Part shown: positions 24,458 through 33,535 of the stretch, piece by piece
Position numbering within the stretch: the first letter of the stretch is position 1
How the letters are laid out: every line of letters starts with the position of its first letter
Assembly (NCBI GenBank): GCA_964561105.1
Contig: CAZLOH010000001.1
Location: forward strand, 62,001 to 126,000
DNA length: 64,000 nucleotides
Origin: JADLHS01 sp964561105
GTDB taxonomy: Bacteria > Verrucomicrobiota > Verrucomicrobiia > Limisphaerales > JADLHS01
Reading direction: 5' to 3'
Program-made: the position numbers and the translations under genes
Notes under the pieces: generated by a model
The model's database searches: none
Told to the model about the DNA's origin: nothing
What the model saw: the letters and a program-made list of their open reading frames with translations, nothing else

Positions 24458-25834
24458 ATGAACTACGACCTGATTGTCATTGGCGGCGGCCCCGCCGGCT
24501 ACGTCGGCGCGATTCGTGCCGCGCAACTCGGGAAAAAGGTGGCGTGCGTGGAAAGGGATCGCGCGGGCGGCACGTGCCTCAACTGGGGCTGCATCCCCAC
24601 CAAATCGCTGTTGCGCAACGCCGAGTTGTTTCACCTGATGAAACATCGCGCCGGCGAATTCGGTTTCCGCTTCGACAACCTGAGCTTTGATTGGAGCCAG
24701 GTGATCAAACGCTCGCGCGCCGTGGCCGACAAAAACGCCGGCGGCATCGAATATCTGTTCAAGAAAAACAAGGTGGATTACCTGCTCGGCGAGGGATCGC
24801 TCGAACGCGCCGGGGTCGTGACTGTAAAAACCCGGGACGGCAAGACGCAACGGTTGGAAGCCGCGAAGGTGTTGCTGGCCACGGGCGTCGTCTCGCGCCC
24901 GCTGCCCGGTTTGCCGTTCAACGGCAGCACCGTCATCGGCAGCCGCGAGGCGATGATCCTGGAAAAACAGCCGAAGAGCATTGTCATCATTGGCGCGGGC
25001 GCAATCGGCGTCGAGTTCGCCTATTTCTTCAACGCGTTTGGCACCCAGGTCACGTTGATCGAGATGCTGCCAAACATTCTGCCGCTCGAAGACACGGAAG
25101 CGTCGCAGACGTTGGAAAAAGCCTTCGCGAAGCTCGGCATCCGGGTTCTGGCCGGAACGAAAGTTGTGAAGGCGGAGGCTGGCCCGGACACCGTGCGGAT
25201 TGCAGTGGAAGGCAAGACCAGGGAAACGCTTGAAGCCGAGGTCGGCCTCGTCGCCATTGGCGTGCAACCGCTCTTGCCCGGCGGCGCGGCGGTCAAGCTC
25301 ACCGACCGCGGCTACCTCGCCACCGATGCGCGCTATCAGACGAGCCTGCCCGGCGTGTTTGCCGCCGGCGACATCATCGGCGCGCCGCTGCTCGCGCACG
25401 TCGCCAGCTACGAGGCGATTCAAGCCGTGGAAGGCATGTTCACTGATCACACGCCGAAAAAAGTGACCACTTTCCCGAGCTGCACGTACTGTCAGCCCCA
25501 GGTGGCCAGCGTCGGCCTCACCGAACGCGCGGCGAAGGAAAAGGGCTTGAAGTTCAAGGTTGGCAAGTTTCCGTTCTCCGCGAGCGGCAAGGCCCGCGCC
25601 GTCGGCGAGATTGACGGCTTCGTGAAAATTCTTTTCGGCGAGCCGCACGGCGAAGTTCTGGGCGCCCACATTGTCGGCGCGGAAGCGACCGAAATGATTG
25701 GGGAACTGGGGCTGGCCCTCACACTGGAAGCGACGCACGAAGACATCGAAGCGACGATTCACGCGCATCCTACTTTGAGCGAAGCCCTGCATGAAGCAAC
25801 CGGCCAGGCTTACGGCCTGGCAATTCACATTTAA
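24458..25834 (+). CDS. lpdA: Dihydrolipoyl dehydrogenase (E3)
   Basis: This 458-residue FAD enzyme reoxidises the lipoyl groups of E2 using NAD+. It has the FAD-binding GGGPAGYVGAIRAAQLG, the redox-active disulfide in GGTCLNWGCIPTKSLL, the NAD-binding GAGAIGVEFAYFF, the second FAD motif FAAGDIIG, and the C-terminal active-site HAHPTLSE. It belongs functionally with pdhABC but is separated from pdhC by a low-GC insert. Confidence 0.97.
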   Translation: MNYDLIVIGGGPAGYVGAIRAAQLGKKVACVERDRAGGTCLNWGCIPTKSLLRNAELFHLMKHRAGEFGFRFDNLSFDWSQVIKRSRAVADKNAGGIEYLFKKNKVDYLLGEGSLERAGVVTVKTRDGKTQRLEAAKVLLATGVVSRPLPGLPFNGSTVIGSREAMILEKQPKSIVIIGAGAIGVEFAYFFNAFGTQVTLIEMLPNILPLEDTEASQTLEKAFAKLGIRVLAGTKVVKAEAGPDTVRIAVEGKTRETLEAEVGLVAIGVQPLLPGGAAVKLTDRGYLATDARYQTSLPGVFAAGDIIGAPLLAHVASYEAIQAVEGMFTDHTPKKVTTFPSCTYCQPQVASVGLTERAAKEKGLKFKVGKFPFSASGKARAVGEIDGFVKILFGEPHGEVLGAHIVGAEATEMIGELGLALTLEATHEDIEATIHAHPTLSEALHEATGQAYGLAIHI

Positions 25835-25852
25835 CTCGTAAGCGGAGGCAAT

Positions 25853-26098
25853 ATGAAACAAGCAAAGAAAGCGATCCCGACGCTGAGGACGGGACCGCAA
25901 CTGAACGAAAACCTAGTGTGCGAAGCGTGCGGCCGATTCGGCGCGTACCGTTTGGGTGACCGCACGATATGTCAGGATTGTTACACCGGCAGCGGCTCGT
26001 GCTGTCCCGAGTTCGGCAAAGATGATCTCTGGGAATTTCCGGATGAAGCGTCCCGCGTTTCGGCTCAACCCGGCAGCCAGCGCCACCCAAAGAAATGA
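25853..26098 (+). CDS. Small zinc-ribbon-like protein
   Basis: This 81-residue soluble protein has two cysteine pairs, VCEACGRFG (about 22-30) and ICQDCYTGSGSCC (about 38-50), which suggest one zinc site. A good Shine-Dalgarno (GGAGG) precedes the ATG. No named family is recognised. It is 18 bp after lpdA and probably co-transcribed with it. Confidence 0.65.
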   Translation: MKQAKKAIPTLRTGPQLNENLVCEACGRFGAYRLGDRTICQDCYTGSGSCCPEFGKDDLWEFPDEASRVSAQPGSQRHPKK

Positions 26099-26125
26099 AT
26101 TTCAAGAGAAAGCGAGACCAGCACT

Positions 26126-26419
26126 ATGGCCGATAAAGACAGCCGCCTGCCGCAAAATGCGCCCGGGCCGTGGTTTGTGGATTCCAACTGCATTGATTGC
26201 GATCTGTGCCGCGAGACCGCCCCCAGCGTCTTCCGTCGTGATGAAGAGAATGGCAACAGCTATGTCTATCATCAGCCGGAAACGGAGGAGGAGCGCAAGC
26301 TCGCGGAAGAGGCGAAGCAAGGTTGCCCGGTGGAAGCCATCGGCAGCGATGGGTCGCGGGCACCCACTGCGGGGGCGGAAGCGAACGCCACGCCCGAAGA
26401 AAAACCCGCCGCCGCCTGA
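26126..26419 (+). CDS. Ferredoxin-like iron-sulfur protein
   Basis: This 97-residue protein has the motif CIDCDLC (about residues 22-28) and a distal Cys in QGCPVEAIG, which together can hold one [4Fe-4S] cluster, as in monocluster ferredoxins. The C-terminal 25 residues are Ala/Glu/Pro-rich and probably disordered. It lies between lpdA and a two-component pair and may carry electrons for a redox enzyme; the partner is unknown. Confidence 0.85.
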   Translation: MADKDSRLPQNAPGPWFVDSNCIDCDLCRETAPSVFRRDEENGNSYVYHQPETEEERKLAEEAKQGCPVEAIGSDGSRAPTAGAEANATPEEKPAAA

Positions 26420-26431
26420 CCATTCGCCGTC

Positions 26432-27943
26432 ATGGCCGGGAACTCCAGGCGAACGTCAGCGCCGCGCCGCCGCAAGGTTTCGCGCTCGGCCGGAGCCAAG
26501 CGTGCGGCGACACCGGACTCCGTCCAAAACGAACGGGCTTTGCTGGCGACCATCGTGGAGTCATCGGACGACGCCATCATCGGCCACAAACTGGATGGCA
26601 CGATCATCAGTTGGAACGCGGGCGCCGAACGAATTTTTGGCTACCAGGCCCGGGAGGCGCTTAACCGCCGATACAAGTTTCTCGTTCCGGAAGATCGCCT
26701 GCCGGAGCTGAAGGCCATCCGCAAAAAACTCCTCCGCGGCGAACGGGTTGAGCACTATGAATCCGTGCGTCGCGCCCGCGGCGGCCGGCCGGTGGACATT
26801 TCGCTCACCGTTTCGCCGATCAAGGATGCGCACGGAAAACTGCTCGGCTTCTCGACCGTGGGGCGCGACATCGGCGCGCGCAAACGCGGAGAGGCCGAAC
26901 GCAACCGGCTCGTGCGCGAGCTGGGGGAACGGGTCAAAGAACTCTCCACCATGTATGCGGTGGCGCACTTGCTCCAGTGCGAGGAGAAATCAACCCGGAC
27001 CTTGCTGGTGGAGATCACCGCGTTGCTGCCCCCGGCGTGGCAACATCCCGAGTTCACGGCCGCCCGGGTGCGGTGGGGCGAACTGGAATTCCAAACTCCC
27101 AACTTCCGCTCTTCCCGCTGGCATCAGCGGGCCGTTTTCACCACGACGGATGGACAACAGGGTGCGGTGGAAGTCGTCTATCTGGCCCGGCGTCCGGCGC
27201 GAGGGGAGGGCGCGTTCCTGGCCGAGGAACGCAACTTGATTGAGGCGGTGGCCAGAAACTTGAAACTCTATCTGGATCGCAAGCACCTGGAGTCTGAAAT
27301 TCTGGAGATCGCCGAGCGCGAGCAGCGCCGGATCGGGCAGGACCTGCACGATGGATTGAGCCAGCGCCTGCGCGGCATCGCGTATCTCAGCCACGTGCTC
27401 ACAGAGGAATTGGCGCAGAAATCGTCGCCCGCAGCGCGAGACGCCCGGCGGATCACGCAACTGCTCGGCCAGGCCATCCGCGAAGCGCGCGGCCTGGCAC
27501 GCGGGCTTTCGCCCATCCGTTTGGAAGCGGATGGTTTGATGAGCGCGTTGAAAGAGCTGGCGGCCAACATCAAAAGCATTTACCGGATTTCCTGCCACGT
27601 CGTGTGTCCCCGACCCGTGTTGATCGAGGATCGGTCGGTCGCCATCAACTTGTTTCGCATCGCGCAGGAAGCCATTCAAAACGCCCTCAAGCATGGCCAG
27701 GCCACCCACATTGTGATCCGGTTGACCCAGACGCGTGAGCAAGTTGAACTGGTTGTGAAGGATGACGGCCGGGGATTGCCCCGGAATTTTGCGCAGCGTC
27801 ACGGAATGGGCTTGAAGATCATGGATCATCGGGCCAGCGTGGTGGGAGCGGAATTGCAAGTGCAACGGCAACGGGGCGGCGGCACGGTGTTGACCTGCTT
27901 GTGGCGCGCCAAACCTGACCAGACCGTTTGCTCGAAAAAATGA
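26432..27943 (+). CDS. PAS-domain sensor histidine kinase, NarX/DegS type
   Basis: This 503-residue kinase has a basic N-terminus, a PAS domain (about 30-150, with DDAIIGHKLDGTIISWN and ERIFGYQ), a coiled region, a GAF-like segment and a HisKA_3/HATPase core. The phosphoacceptor His is in IGQDLHDGLSQRLRGIAYL (about residue 305), and the ATP-binding part has DDGRGLP and HGMGLKIM. No transmembrane helices are seen, so it is a soluble sensor. The stop overlaps the regulator start (ATGA), so the two form a cognate pair. Confidence 0.92.
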   Translation: MAGNSRRTSAPRRRKVSRSAGAKRAATPDSVQNERALLATIVESSDDAIIGHKLDGTIISWNAGAERIFGYQAREALNRRYKFLVPEDRLPELKAIRKKLLRGERVEHYESVRRARGGRPVDISLTVSPIKDAHGKLLGFSTVGRDIGARKRGEAERNRLVRELGERVKELSTMYAVAHLLQCEEKSTRTLLVEITALLPPAWQHPEFTAARVRWGELEFQTPNFRSSRWHQRAVFTTTDGQQGAVEVVYLARRPARGEGAFLAEERNLIEAVARNLKLYLDRKHLESEILEIAEREQRRIGQDLHDGLSQRLRGIAYLSHVLTEELAQKSSPAARDARRITQLLGQAIREARGLARGLSPIRLEADGLMSALKELAANIKSIYRISCHVVCPRPVLIEDRSVAINLFRIAQEAIQNALKHGQATHIVIRLTQTREQVELVVKDDGRGLPRNFAQRHGMGLKIMDHRASVVGAELQVQRQRGGGTVLTCLWRAKPDQTVCSKK

Positions 27944-28650
27944 GCCGCAAGAAATCATCCACCAAAGACCAGACATCCGCGCCGCTTCCGGTGGCGAAGC
28001 GGGCAAAAACCCGCGTGTTGCTGGTGGACGACCACCCCACGATGCGCGAGGGGCTGATCCGCGTGCTCGAACGCGAGGTCGATTTGACGGTGTGCGGTGA
28101 AGCGGAATCCATCCCGCAGGCATTGGCCGCGATCGAATCAGTGCGGCCGGATCTCGCGATCGTGGATATTTCACTGGCCGGGCAGAACGGCCTCGAGCTC
28201 ATCAAAGACATCAAGATCCGCCATCCGCAGTTGCCCGTGCTGGTTCATTCCATGCACGACGAATCGGTGTATGCGGAGCGCTCGCTGCGCGCCGGAGCGA
28301 AAGGTTACATCAGCAAAGACGCGCCGCCGCAGAAACTCTTGCAAGCCATCCGCGACGTGCTGAAAGGAGAAATTTTCCTGAGCGCGGCCATGACCCGGCA
28401 AATCTTGCGCGCGGTGGGCGGAGACCGGACCGATCGAAAGACCTCTCCCTTTCACGAATTGAGCGACCGCGAATTTGAGGTGTTTGAGCTGACCGGCCAG
28501 GGGCTGGGCACCAAAGAAATCGCCGGCACGCTGCACTTGAGCGAAAAAACCGTGCAGGCGCACCGGGATCACATTCGCCAGAAGCTGGACCTCTCGGATG
28601 GCCACAGCCTGACCAGTTTTGCCATCCGCTGGGTGGAATCACAAAGCTGA
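27940..28650 (+). CDS. NarL/FixJ-family response regulator
   Basis: This 236-residue regulator has a receiver domain (VLLVDDHPTMREGL, phosphorylatable Asp in LAIVDISLAG, Lys in GYISKDAPP) and a C-terminal LuxR-type HTH (ELTGQGLGTKEIAGTLHLS, about 180-200). It is presumably phosphorylated by the overlapping PAS kinase and controls transcription. I chose ATG 27940, which overlaps the kinase stop. The signal sensed and targets are unknown. Confidence 0.93.
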   Translation: MSRKKSSTKDQTSAPLPVAKRAKTRVLLVDDHPTMREGLIRVLEREVDLTVCGEAESIPQALAAIESVRPDLAIVDISLAGQNGLELIKDIKIRHPQLPVLVHSMHDESVYAERSLRAGAKGYISKDAPPQKLLQAIRDVLKGEIFLSAAMTRQILRAVGGDRTDRKTSPFHELSDREFEVFELTGQGLGTKEIAGTLHLSEKTVQAHRDHIRQKLDLSDGHSLTSFAIRWVESQS

Positions 28651-28706
28651 ACCATACGCAGCTCGCGGCACAGCCATCAAGCTGCGTGTTTCCGCCTCGC
28701 TCACTC

Positions 28707-28728
28707 CGCGCCTCAACTCCGAGGCGCG
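28707..28728. terminator. Hairpin between convergent genes
   Basis: CGCGCCTC-AACTCC-GAGGCGCG forms a perfect 8-bp stem between the regulator stop and the Hsp20 stop. There is no T-tract on either side, so termination is only a possibility. Confidence 0.4.
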
Positions 28729-28779
28729 ATGGCGATGCCACCGCCACCGCCCGGCTTCGAGCGGCGGCGAAGCGCTCCG

Positions 28780-29388
28780 TTATGCGGCCTTGGGAATGGT
28801 GATGAGCAGTTCGTGCCCTTCGCGCTTGATCTTCATCTGGTCGGCCTTCACCGGCGCGGGCAGTTGAATCATTTGTTCATACTGACCCCATTCGGCCATC
28901 TGCGACGTCTCGTTTTTCTGGGCGGAGGACTTGCTCTGCTTGGTGTTGACGTCAACCTTGAGCGTCTGACCGTCGTCGAGCGAGACATGCACATCCGACG
29001 CTTTGGCGTCGGGTAGATATGCCCGCACCTCGTAATGATCTTTCCGGTCCTGCACGTTCAGCGATAGCGCGTAGTTGGGGTTGCCCTCGACGACGTTGAA
29101 CTGCGGCTGGGCGCGGAACTGTTGAAACATGTCGTTAAACTCCTGGTTCATCCGCGCCTGCATACTCTGGATTTGCTGGAACGGATCCCATTGATTCTGG
29201 TTGGTGAGCGTCGGGCCGCCGGAAAGCGCCGAAGCGGCCGGGGTGATGCTGGCCGCCGCGCTCGGGCCGGCATTTTGATCATGTGCTTTGGCCCGGGAAT
29301 CCATTCCCACCACGCCAATGATTATGCCGACCACCAGCGCCACGACGCTGATGATTACCGTCTTTGATTTGTTGTTGTTCGCATTCAT
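28780..29388 (-). CDS. Membrane-anchored Hsp20/alpha-crystallin-domain protein
   Basis: This 202-residue protein has an N-terminal membrane segment (TVIISVVALVVGIIIGVVG, about 9-27), a Gln/Ala-rich linker, and an alpha-crystallin-like domain (about 95-202) with HYEVRAYLPDAKASDVHVSL and ending HELLITIPK. Small heat-shock proteins hold unfolded proteins; the anchor would place this one at the inner membrane, facing the periplasm. No partner genes are nearby. The ATG is preceded by a GAGAGAG purine run. Confidence 0.8.
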   Translation of the reverse strand: MNANNNKSKTVIISVVALVVGIIIGVVGMDSRAKAHDQNAGPSAAASITPAASALSGGPTLTNQNQWDPFQQIQSMQARMNQEFNDMFQQFRAQPQFNVVEGNPNYALSLNVQDRKDHYEVRAYLPDAKASDVHVSLDDGQTLKVDVNTKQSKSSAQKNETSQMAEWGQYEQMIQLPAPVKADQMKIKREGHELLITIPKAA

Positions 29389-29679
29389 AAACTTTCACTC
29401 TCTCATTTTCAGTTTTAATTCGGGATCGCCCGCCCTTCTCAACCGATGACAAGTTCGACTTTCCGGCGCTGGTGAAAAGAGCTGCGCGATCTATCAAATT
29501 CCCCGGGATGCAAGGCGCTGGAAGACCAACCCGTCTTTCATCCCCCCATTAAAAATGGACAAATCAAACCTCGAAGTGTTCATCCTCTGGCCGAAGTTGT
29601 GCGCGAGTCCGAAATCATTTCGAGCCGTCCCACGCGGCTTGAGCGGACACAATGGAATTCAAGAAGAACGGTTCGTGGC
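29389..29679. other. Intergenic region upstream of the Hsp20 gene
   Basis: No convincing gene. The minus-strand part near 29389-29470 is expected to hold the Hsp20 promoter but shows no strong hexamers. The plus-strand part merges into the degenerate hen1 fragment. Confidence 0.4.
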
Positions 29680-29812
29680 GGAGTTTCAGGTCTGTGCCAC
29701 TGCGGCGGCACTCGCTTCGGCTACGGTGTCTGCTTCGTGCCCGTTGGCCCGAAGGATTCCGCCGTCTGCTCGCCGACGCAGATGGGCGTCTTCGCTTTGA
29801 CCGCTCCCAGCT
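29680..29812 (+). pseudogene. Frameshifted fragment of a hen1 (RNA 2'-O-methyltransferase) 3' end, copy A
   Basis: The DNA aligns with the fragment at 31250-31390. Reading EFQV in one frame, then after a one-base deletion GYGVCFVPVGPKDSAVCSPT and QMGVF in the next, it gives the conserved C-terminal segment of bacterial Hen1 (3'-terminal RNA ribose methyltransferase of the Hen1-Pnkp repair system). It is too short and frameshifted to be functional. Confidence 0.7.
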
Positions 29813-29913
29813 CGAGACTCGCCGTTGACCAGGGCGAGACTTTGAAAGCTGGCTTTCAATAAGGGCGATTATTTTAATATGGGCTTTCAAAAAGTGGCGT
29901 ATATCATCCGAGC

Positions 29914-31161
29914 ATGTTTTCCCGCTGGTCCGAAAGCAAGTGGCAGAAGGATTTCACCAGGCCTTTCGTCCAGATTGTGTTTGGCGCCCACCAGACCGGC
30001 AAATCCACGCTGGTCAGGAGTCTGCTGCCGGATGGCGCCACGGTGGTGGATCTTTCCAATCCCCGAGAGCGTTGCCTGTATCTGAGCGAACCGGACCGGC
30101 TCATCACGCTCTGTCGAAGCCTTCCGGCCAAGGGACCATCCACCTGGGTGTTCGTGGATGAGGCGCAATCGGTGCCGGCCGTGTTTGATTCGGTCCAGCA
30201 CCTCTACGACCGCGAGAAGCGGCGTTGGCATTTCATTCTCTGTGGCAGTTCCGCCCGCAAACTTCGCCAGACGGGCGCGAATCTCCTTCCGGGCCGCAGT
30301 TTCCTGCACCGGCTTTTCCCGCTCACACGGGTCGAGCGCCCGGCCCCCGCTTCACCCATCGAGTTCGACGCCCCGGCTCCCTTGCCACTGCCGTGGCCGG
30401 GCCGGAAGGCCGCATACGCCACCTTTCCCGAAGCCGACCTCCTGGAGCGGCTCGCGTTTGGCGAATTACCCGGCGTCGTCACCAGCCCGAAGACCCAACG
30501 CGCCCAGATTCTCGAGGCGTACACCCAACTGCATTTGGAAGAGGAGATGCGCCGCGAGGCGTTCGTGAAAGACTGGCCCGCTTTCATCCGGTTTCTTCGG
30601 CTGGCCGCCACCGAATCCGGCCAGATGGTGAACTACAACAAAATTGCGGGTGCCATCGGCCTCTCGGTCCCGACCGTCAAGAGCCACTACCAGCTTTTGG
30701 AGGATATGTTTCTTGGCTTCCGCTTGCCTGCCTTCAGCGGCAGCGACCGGAAGAATCTGCTCTCGACGGATCGCTTTCTTTTCTTCGATCTCGGTGTTCG
30801 CCACGCCGCCGCTGGACTGGCCGCCGGGCTGGATACCGTCCGGGCGAACCCCGGCCCGCTCTTCGAGCAATGGGTCGGCCTGGAACTATGGAAGCGGCTG
30901 CAATATCTGGGCCACGGCAAACTCCACTATCTCCGCACTAAGGACGGCGCCGAGGTGGACTTCATCATTGAGCACGGCGGACGGCTCGCACCGGTGGAAG
31001 TGAAGTGGACGGAACGTCCAGCGCTCACCGATGCTCGGCATTTGCTGACTTTCCTGCGCGAACATCCGAAGAAAGCGAGGCACGGCTACATCATCTGCCG
31101 CTGCGACCGCCCACTGCGCCTGCACGACAAGGTGACGGCCTTGCCGTGGTTTTGTTTATGA
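29914..31161 (+). CDS. AAA-type ATPase with DUF4143 domain
   Basis: This 415-residue protein has an N-terminal P-loop ATPase (Walker A GAHQTGKST, about residues 27-35; Walker B-like WVFVDEAQ, about 80-87; CGSSARKL sensor region) and a C-terminal DUF4143 domain with a nuclease-like DGAEVDFIIEHGGRLAPVEVK motif (D-x-E-x-K arrangement). Such proteins are common, horizontally spread, and of unknown function. It lies between two fragments of the hen1 3' end, and its stop overlaps the ATG of the second fragment. Confidence 0.88.
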   Translation: MFSRWSESKWQKDFTRPFVQIVFGAHQTGKSTLVRSLLPDGATVVDLSNPRERCLYLSEPDRLITLCRSLPAKGPSTWVFVDEAQSVPAVFDSVQHLYDREKRRWHFILCGSSARKLRQTGANLLPGRSFLHRLFPLTRVERPAPASPIEFDAPAPLPLPWPGRKAAYATFPEADLLERLAFGELPGVVTSPKTQRAQILEAYTQLHLEEEMRREAFVKDWPAFIRFLRLAATESGQMVNYNKIAGAIGLSVPTVKSHYQLLEDMFLGFRLPAFSGSDRKNLLSTDRFLFFDLGVRHAAAGLAAGLDTVRANPGPLFEQWVGLELWKRLQYLGHGKLHYLRTKDGAEVDFIIEHGGRLAPVEVKWTERPALTDARHLLTFLREHPKKARHGYIICRCDRPLRLHDKVTALPWFCL

Positions 31162-31415
31162 ATGTGACAATCAATCCCGAGCCGAGCGCAAAGTGGGAGA
31201 CGCTCCCGGCTGACAAATTCCGTCATCGCGACCATCGCTTCGAGTGGACACGCGCGGAGTTTCAGGTTTGGGCCAGTGGTGTCGCCGCCCGTTTCGGCTA
31301 CGACGTCCGCTTCGTGCCCGTTGGCCCGGAGGATCCCGCCGTCGGTTCACCGACGCAGATGGGAGTGTTTGGATTAAATGCAAGCCTTGCCGCGCCCACC
31401 AAATTGCAGGTCTGA
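31158..31415 (+). pseudogene. C-terminal fragment of hen1, copy B (open frame of 85 codons)
   Basis: The frame reads KWETLPADKFRHRDHRFEWT, then RAEFQVWASGVAARFGYDVR and VGPEDPAVGSPTQMGVF, the characteristic last 75 residues of bacterial Hen1. The SAM-binding part is absent. An ATG overlaps the DUF4143 stop, so the remnant could still be translated. Confidence 0.78.
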
Positions 31416-31583
31416 AAGCTCGAAAGAAGACAGCTCAGGCCAAGCGCAGTGAAACGAGCACCGCCCTGGGTCAACGAACGAATGAGTTCAAAGCCCTGAA
31501 GGGGCGAAAGAAATTTGCCAAACGCAGGCTGATTTTTCGAGCGTGCGATTCGCCCACGAGAACAGTAGATTCCGCCAATCGCT

Positions 31584-33386
31584 ATGAACACGCGCTCGCA
31601 GAAATACGCCGTTAATCAATATCACATCGAAGTTGTGTTGGCTTGGGTTCTGTCCGGAGAGATTGCCATTCCCGAAATCCAGCGCCCGTTTGTCTGGGAC
31701 GCCACGAAGGTGCGCGACCTGATGGACTCCCTCTATCAAGGCTTTCCCGTTGGCTATCTCATCGCGTGGAAGAACCCCAATGTTCGCCTGAAAGACGGCA
31801 CGTTGTCCGACGGAAAGAAGATTCTGATTGATGGCCAGCAGCGCGTTACCGCGCTGACGGCGGCCATCCTCGGGCAACAGGTCGTTGATCAAGAATACCG
31901 TCGTATTCGCATCAAAATCGCGTTCAATCCGGTCAAGGAACAGTTTGAAGTCCAGAACCCGGCTATTTTGAGGGACGCGAGTTGGTTGCCGGACATCGCG
32001 GACCTTTTCCACAGTGATTTGGACATCTTTCGCCTCGTCGGAGACTACTGTGCCAAGAATTCAGCTGTGGGTCAGCAGGAGGTTTTCAATCGAGTTCAGC
32101 GGCTTCAGCAAATTAAGAGCAAGCAAATTGGACTGATTGAACTCGACGCCGACCTCGACATCGAAACCGTCACCGAAATTTTCATCCGCATCAACTCGAA
32201 GGGCGTTGTCCTGAGCCAGGCCGACTTCGCCATGTCGAAGATTGCCGCCAACCAGACCTACAATGGGGCGCATCTCCGCAAATGCATTGACTACTTCTGC
32301 CATCTGGCAATTGCGCCGCAGTTCTTTGAGCAGTTGCGCGAGCGAGACGCCGAGTTCGCCGCTACAGCGGAGTTCCAGCGCATGGCCTGGCTGCGAAACG
32401 AAAACGATGACCTCTACGATCCTGATTACACCGACGTTTTGCGGGTTGCTTTTACGTCCGAGTTCGAGCGCGGTCGCCTCTCGGATTTGGTGAGCCTGCT
32501 CTCCGGGCGCAATTTCGAGACCAAATCATTCGACGAGGCAATTGCCGAGAAGTCGTTCTCCCAGCTTCGTGCCGGCGTGGATCAGTTTAGCAATGAAACG
32601 AATTTCAAGCGTTTTGTCATGATTCTCCGTTCGGCTGGTTTTGTGGATGCGGGACTCATCCGCTCCACGAGCGCAGTGAACTTCGCCTACATCGTCTATC
32701 TCAAGCTTCGCCAGTTGGGCATATCCGCCGAGAAGATCGAAAGCGCCGTGCGCCGGTGGTTCGTGATGAGCATTCTCACTGGGCGTTATAGCGGTTCGCC
32801 TGAATCGGCCTTTGACTTTGATATCAAACAGATTGCCAGCCGGGGAATTGACGCGGTGCTGCATGACCGCGAAGTCGCCGAACTCTCCGAAGCGTTCTGG
32901 TCAGCTTCGCTCGTGCAGGCGCTCAATACGCCCGTGGCGAGCAATCCGAACTTCCTCGTTTTCCTGGCGACGCAAATCCGGGCGGGTGACAAGGGCTTCC
33001 TCTCGAAAGATATTTCCGTGCATGACCTCGTGACGCACAAGGGAGACATCCATCACATTTTCCCCAAGCAGTATTTGAAGAACAATGGCTTGTCAAAGAG
33101 CGACTACAACCAGGTTGCGAACTACGCCTACATGCAGTCGGAGATCAACATCCGCATCGGCAGCCGGTCGCCGAAGGAGTATCTGGCGGGAGTGAAGGAC
33201 CAGTGCAACGGCGGAGAAACAAGATACGGTCGGATTGATTCGATGAACGCCTTGCTCGCAAACTTCCGCATGAACGCCATCCCCGAATCCGTTTTCGACA
33301 TGGAGTTGGCGGACTACGATAATTTCCTCGCGGAGAGGCGGCGACTCATGGCAGGCAAGATGCGCGATTTCTACTTCTCGCTCTGA
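31584..33386 (+). CDS. DUF262/DUF1524 (GmrSD-like) defence-type protein
   Basis: This 600-residue protein has an N-terminal DUF262 domain with IPEIQRPFVWD (about 29-39) and the nucleotide-binding ILIDGQQRVTAL (about 82-93), and a C-terminal DUF1524 HNH-like nuclease with DIHHIFPKQYL followed by NYAYMQSEINIRIG. The pair is the architecture of GmrSD Type IV restriction enzymes and relatives that attack modified phage DNA. It sits in the decayed RNA-repair locus, consistent with a defence island. Direct activity is inferred from domains. Confidence 0.88.
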   Translation: MNTRSQKYAVNQYHIEVVLAWVLSGEIAIPEIQRPFVWDATKVRDLMDSLYQGFPVGYLIAWKNPNVRLKDGTLSDGKKILIDGQQRVTALTAAILGQQVVDQEYRRIRIKIAFNPVKEQFEVQNPAILRDASWLPDIADLFHSDLDIFRLVGDYCAKNSAVGQQEVFNRVQRLQQIKSKQIGLIELDADLDIETVTEIFIRINSKGVVLSQADFAMSKIAANQTYNGAHLRKCIDYFCHLAIAPQFFEQLRERDAEFAATAEFQRMAWLRNENDDLYDPDYTDVLRVAFTSEFERGRLSDLVSLLSGRNFETKSFDEAIAEKSFSQLRAGVDQFSNETNFKRFVMILRSAGFVDAGLIRSTSAVNFAYIVYLKLRQLGISAEKIESAVRRWFVMSILTGRYSGSPESAFDFDIKQIASRGIDAVLHDREVAELSEAFWSASLVQALNTPVASNPNFLVFLATQIRAGDKGFLSKDISVHDLVTHKGDIHHIFPKQYLKNNGLSKSDYNQVANYAYMQSEINIRIGSRSPKEYLAGVKDQCNGGETRYGRIDSMNALLANFRMNAIPESVFDMELADYDNFLAERRRLMAGKMRDFYFSL

Positions 33387-33400
33387 TTGCAGTTTCTGCC

Positions 33401-33497
33401 GCCCTTACAGGGCTTGTAAACTCATACATGGCCAAACCCAGGGCGGCGCTCGCAGGCTCGCTTTGCCCTGGGCTATATTCTTTCGGGCTGCCAGCCC
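33401..33497. repeat. Hairpin-cluster repeat (family D, copy D1)
   Basis: Three inverted repeats follow each other: GCCCT-TAC-AGGGC (33401-33413), CCCAGGGC...GCCCTGGG (33437-33472) and GGGCT-GCC-AGCCC (33485-33497). The style (CCCAGGG arms, three-base loops) resembles the longer array at 51545-51761. It fills the gap after the DUF262 gene. Confidence 0.65.
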
Positions 33498-33535
33498 TTT
33501 GCTAAACTGCCGCGACGAATGACAACAACGCGCCA

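Noticed and set aside
24404..25900. 498-codon minus-strand frame opposite lpdA
   Set aside because: Antisense shadow; lpdA carries all active-site motifs.
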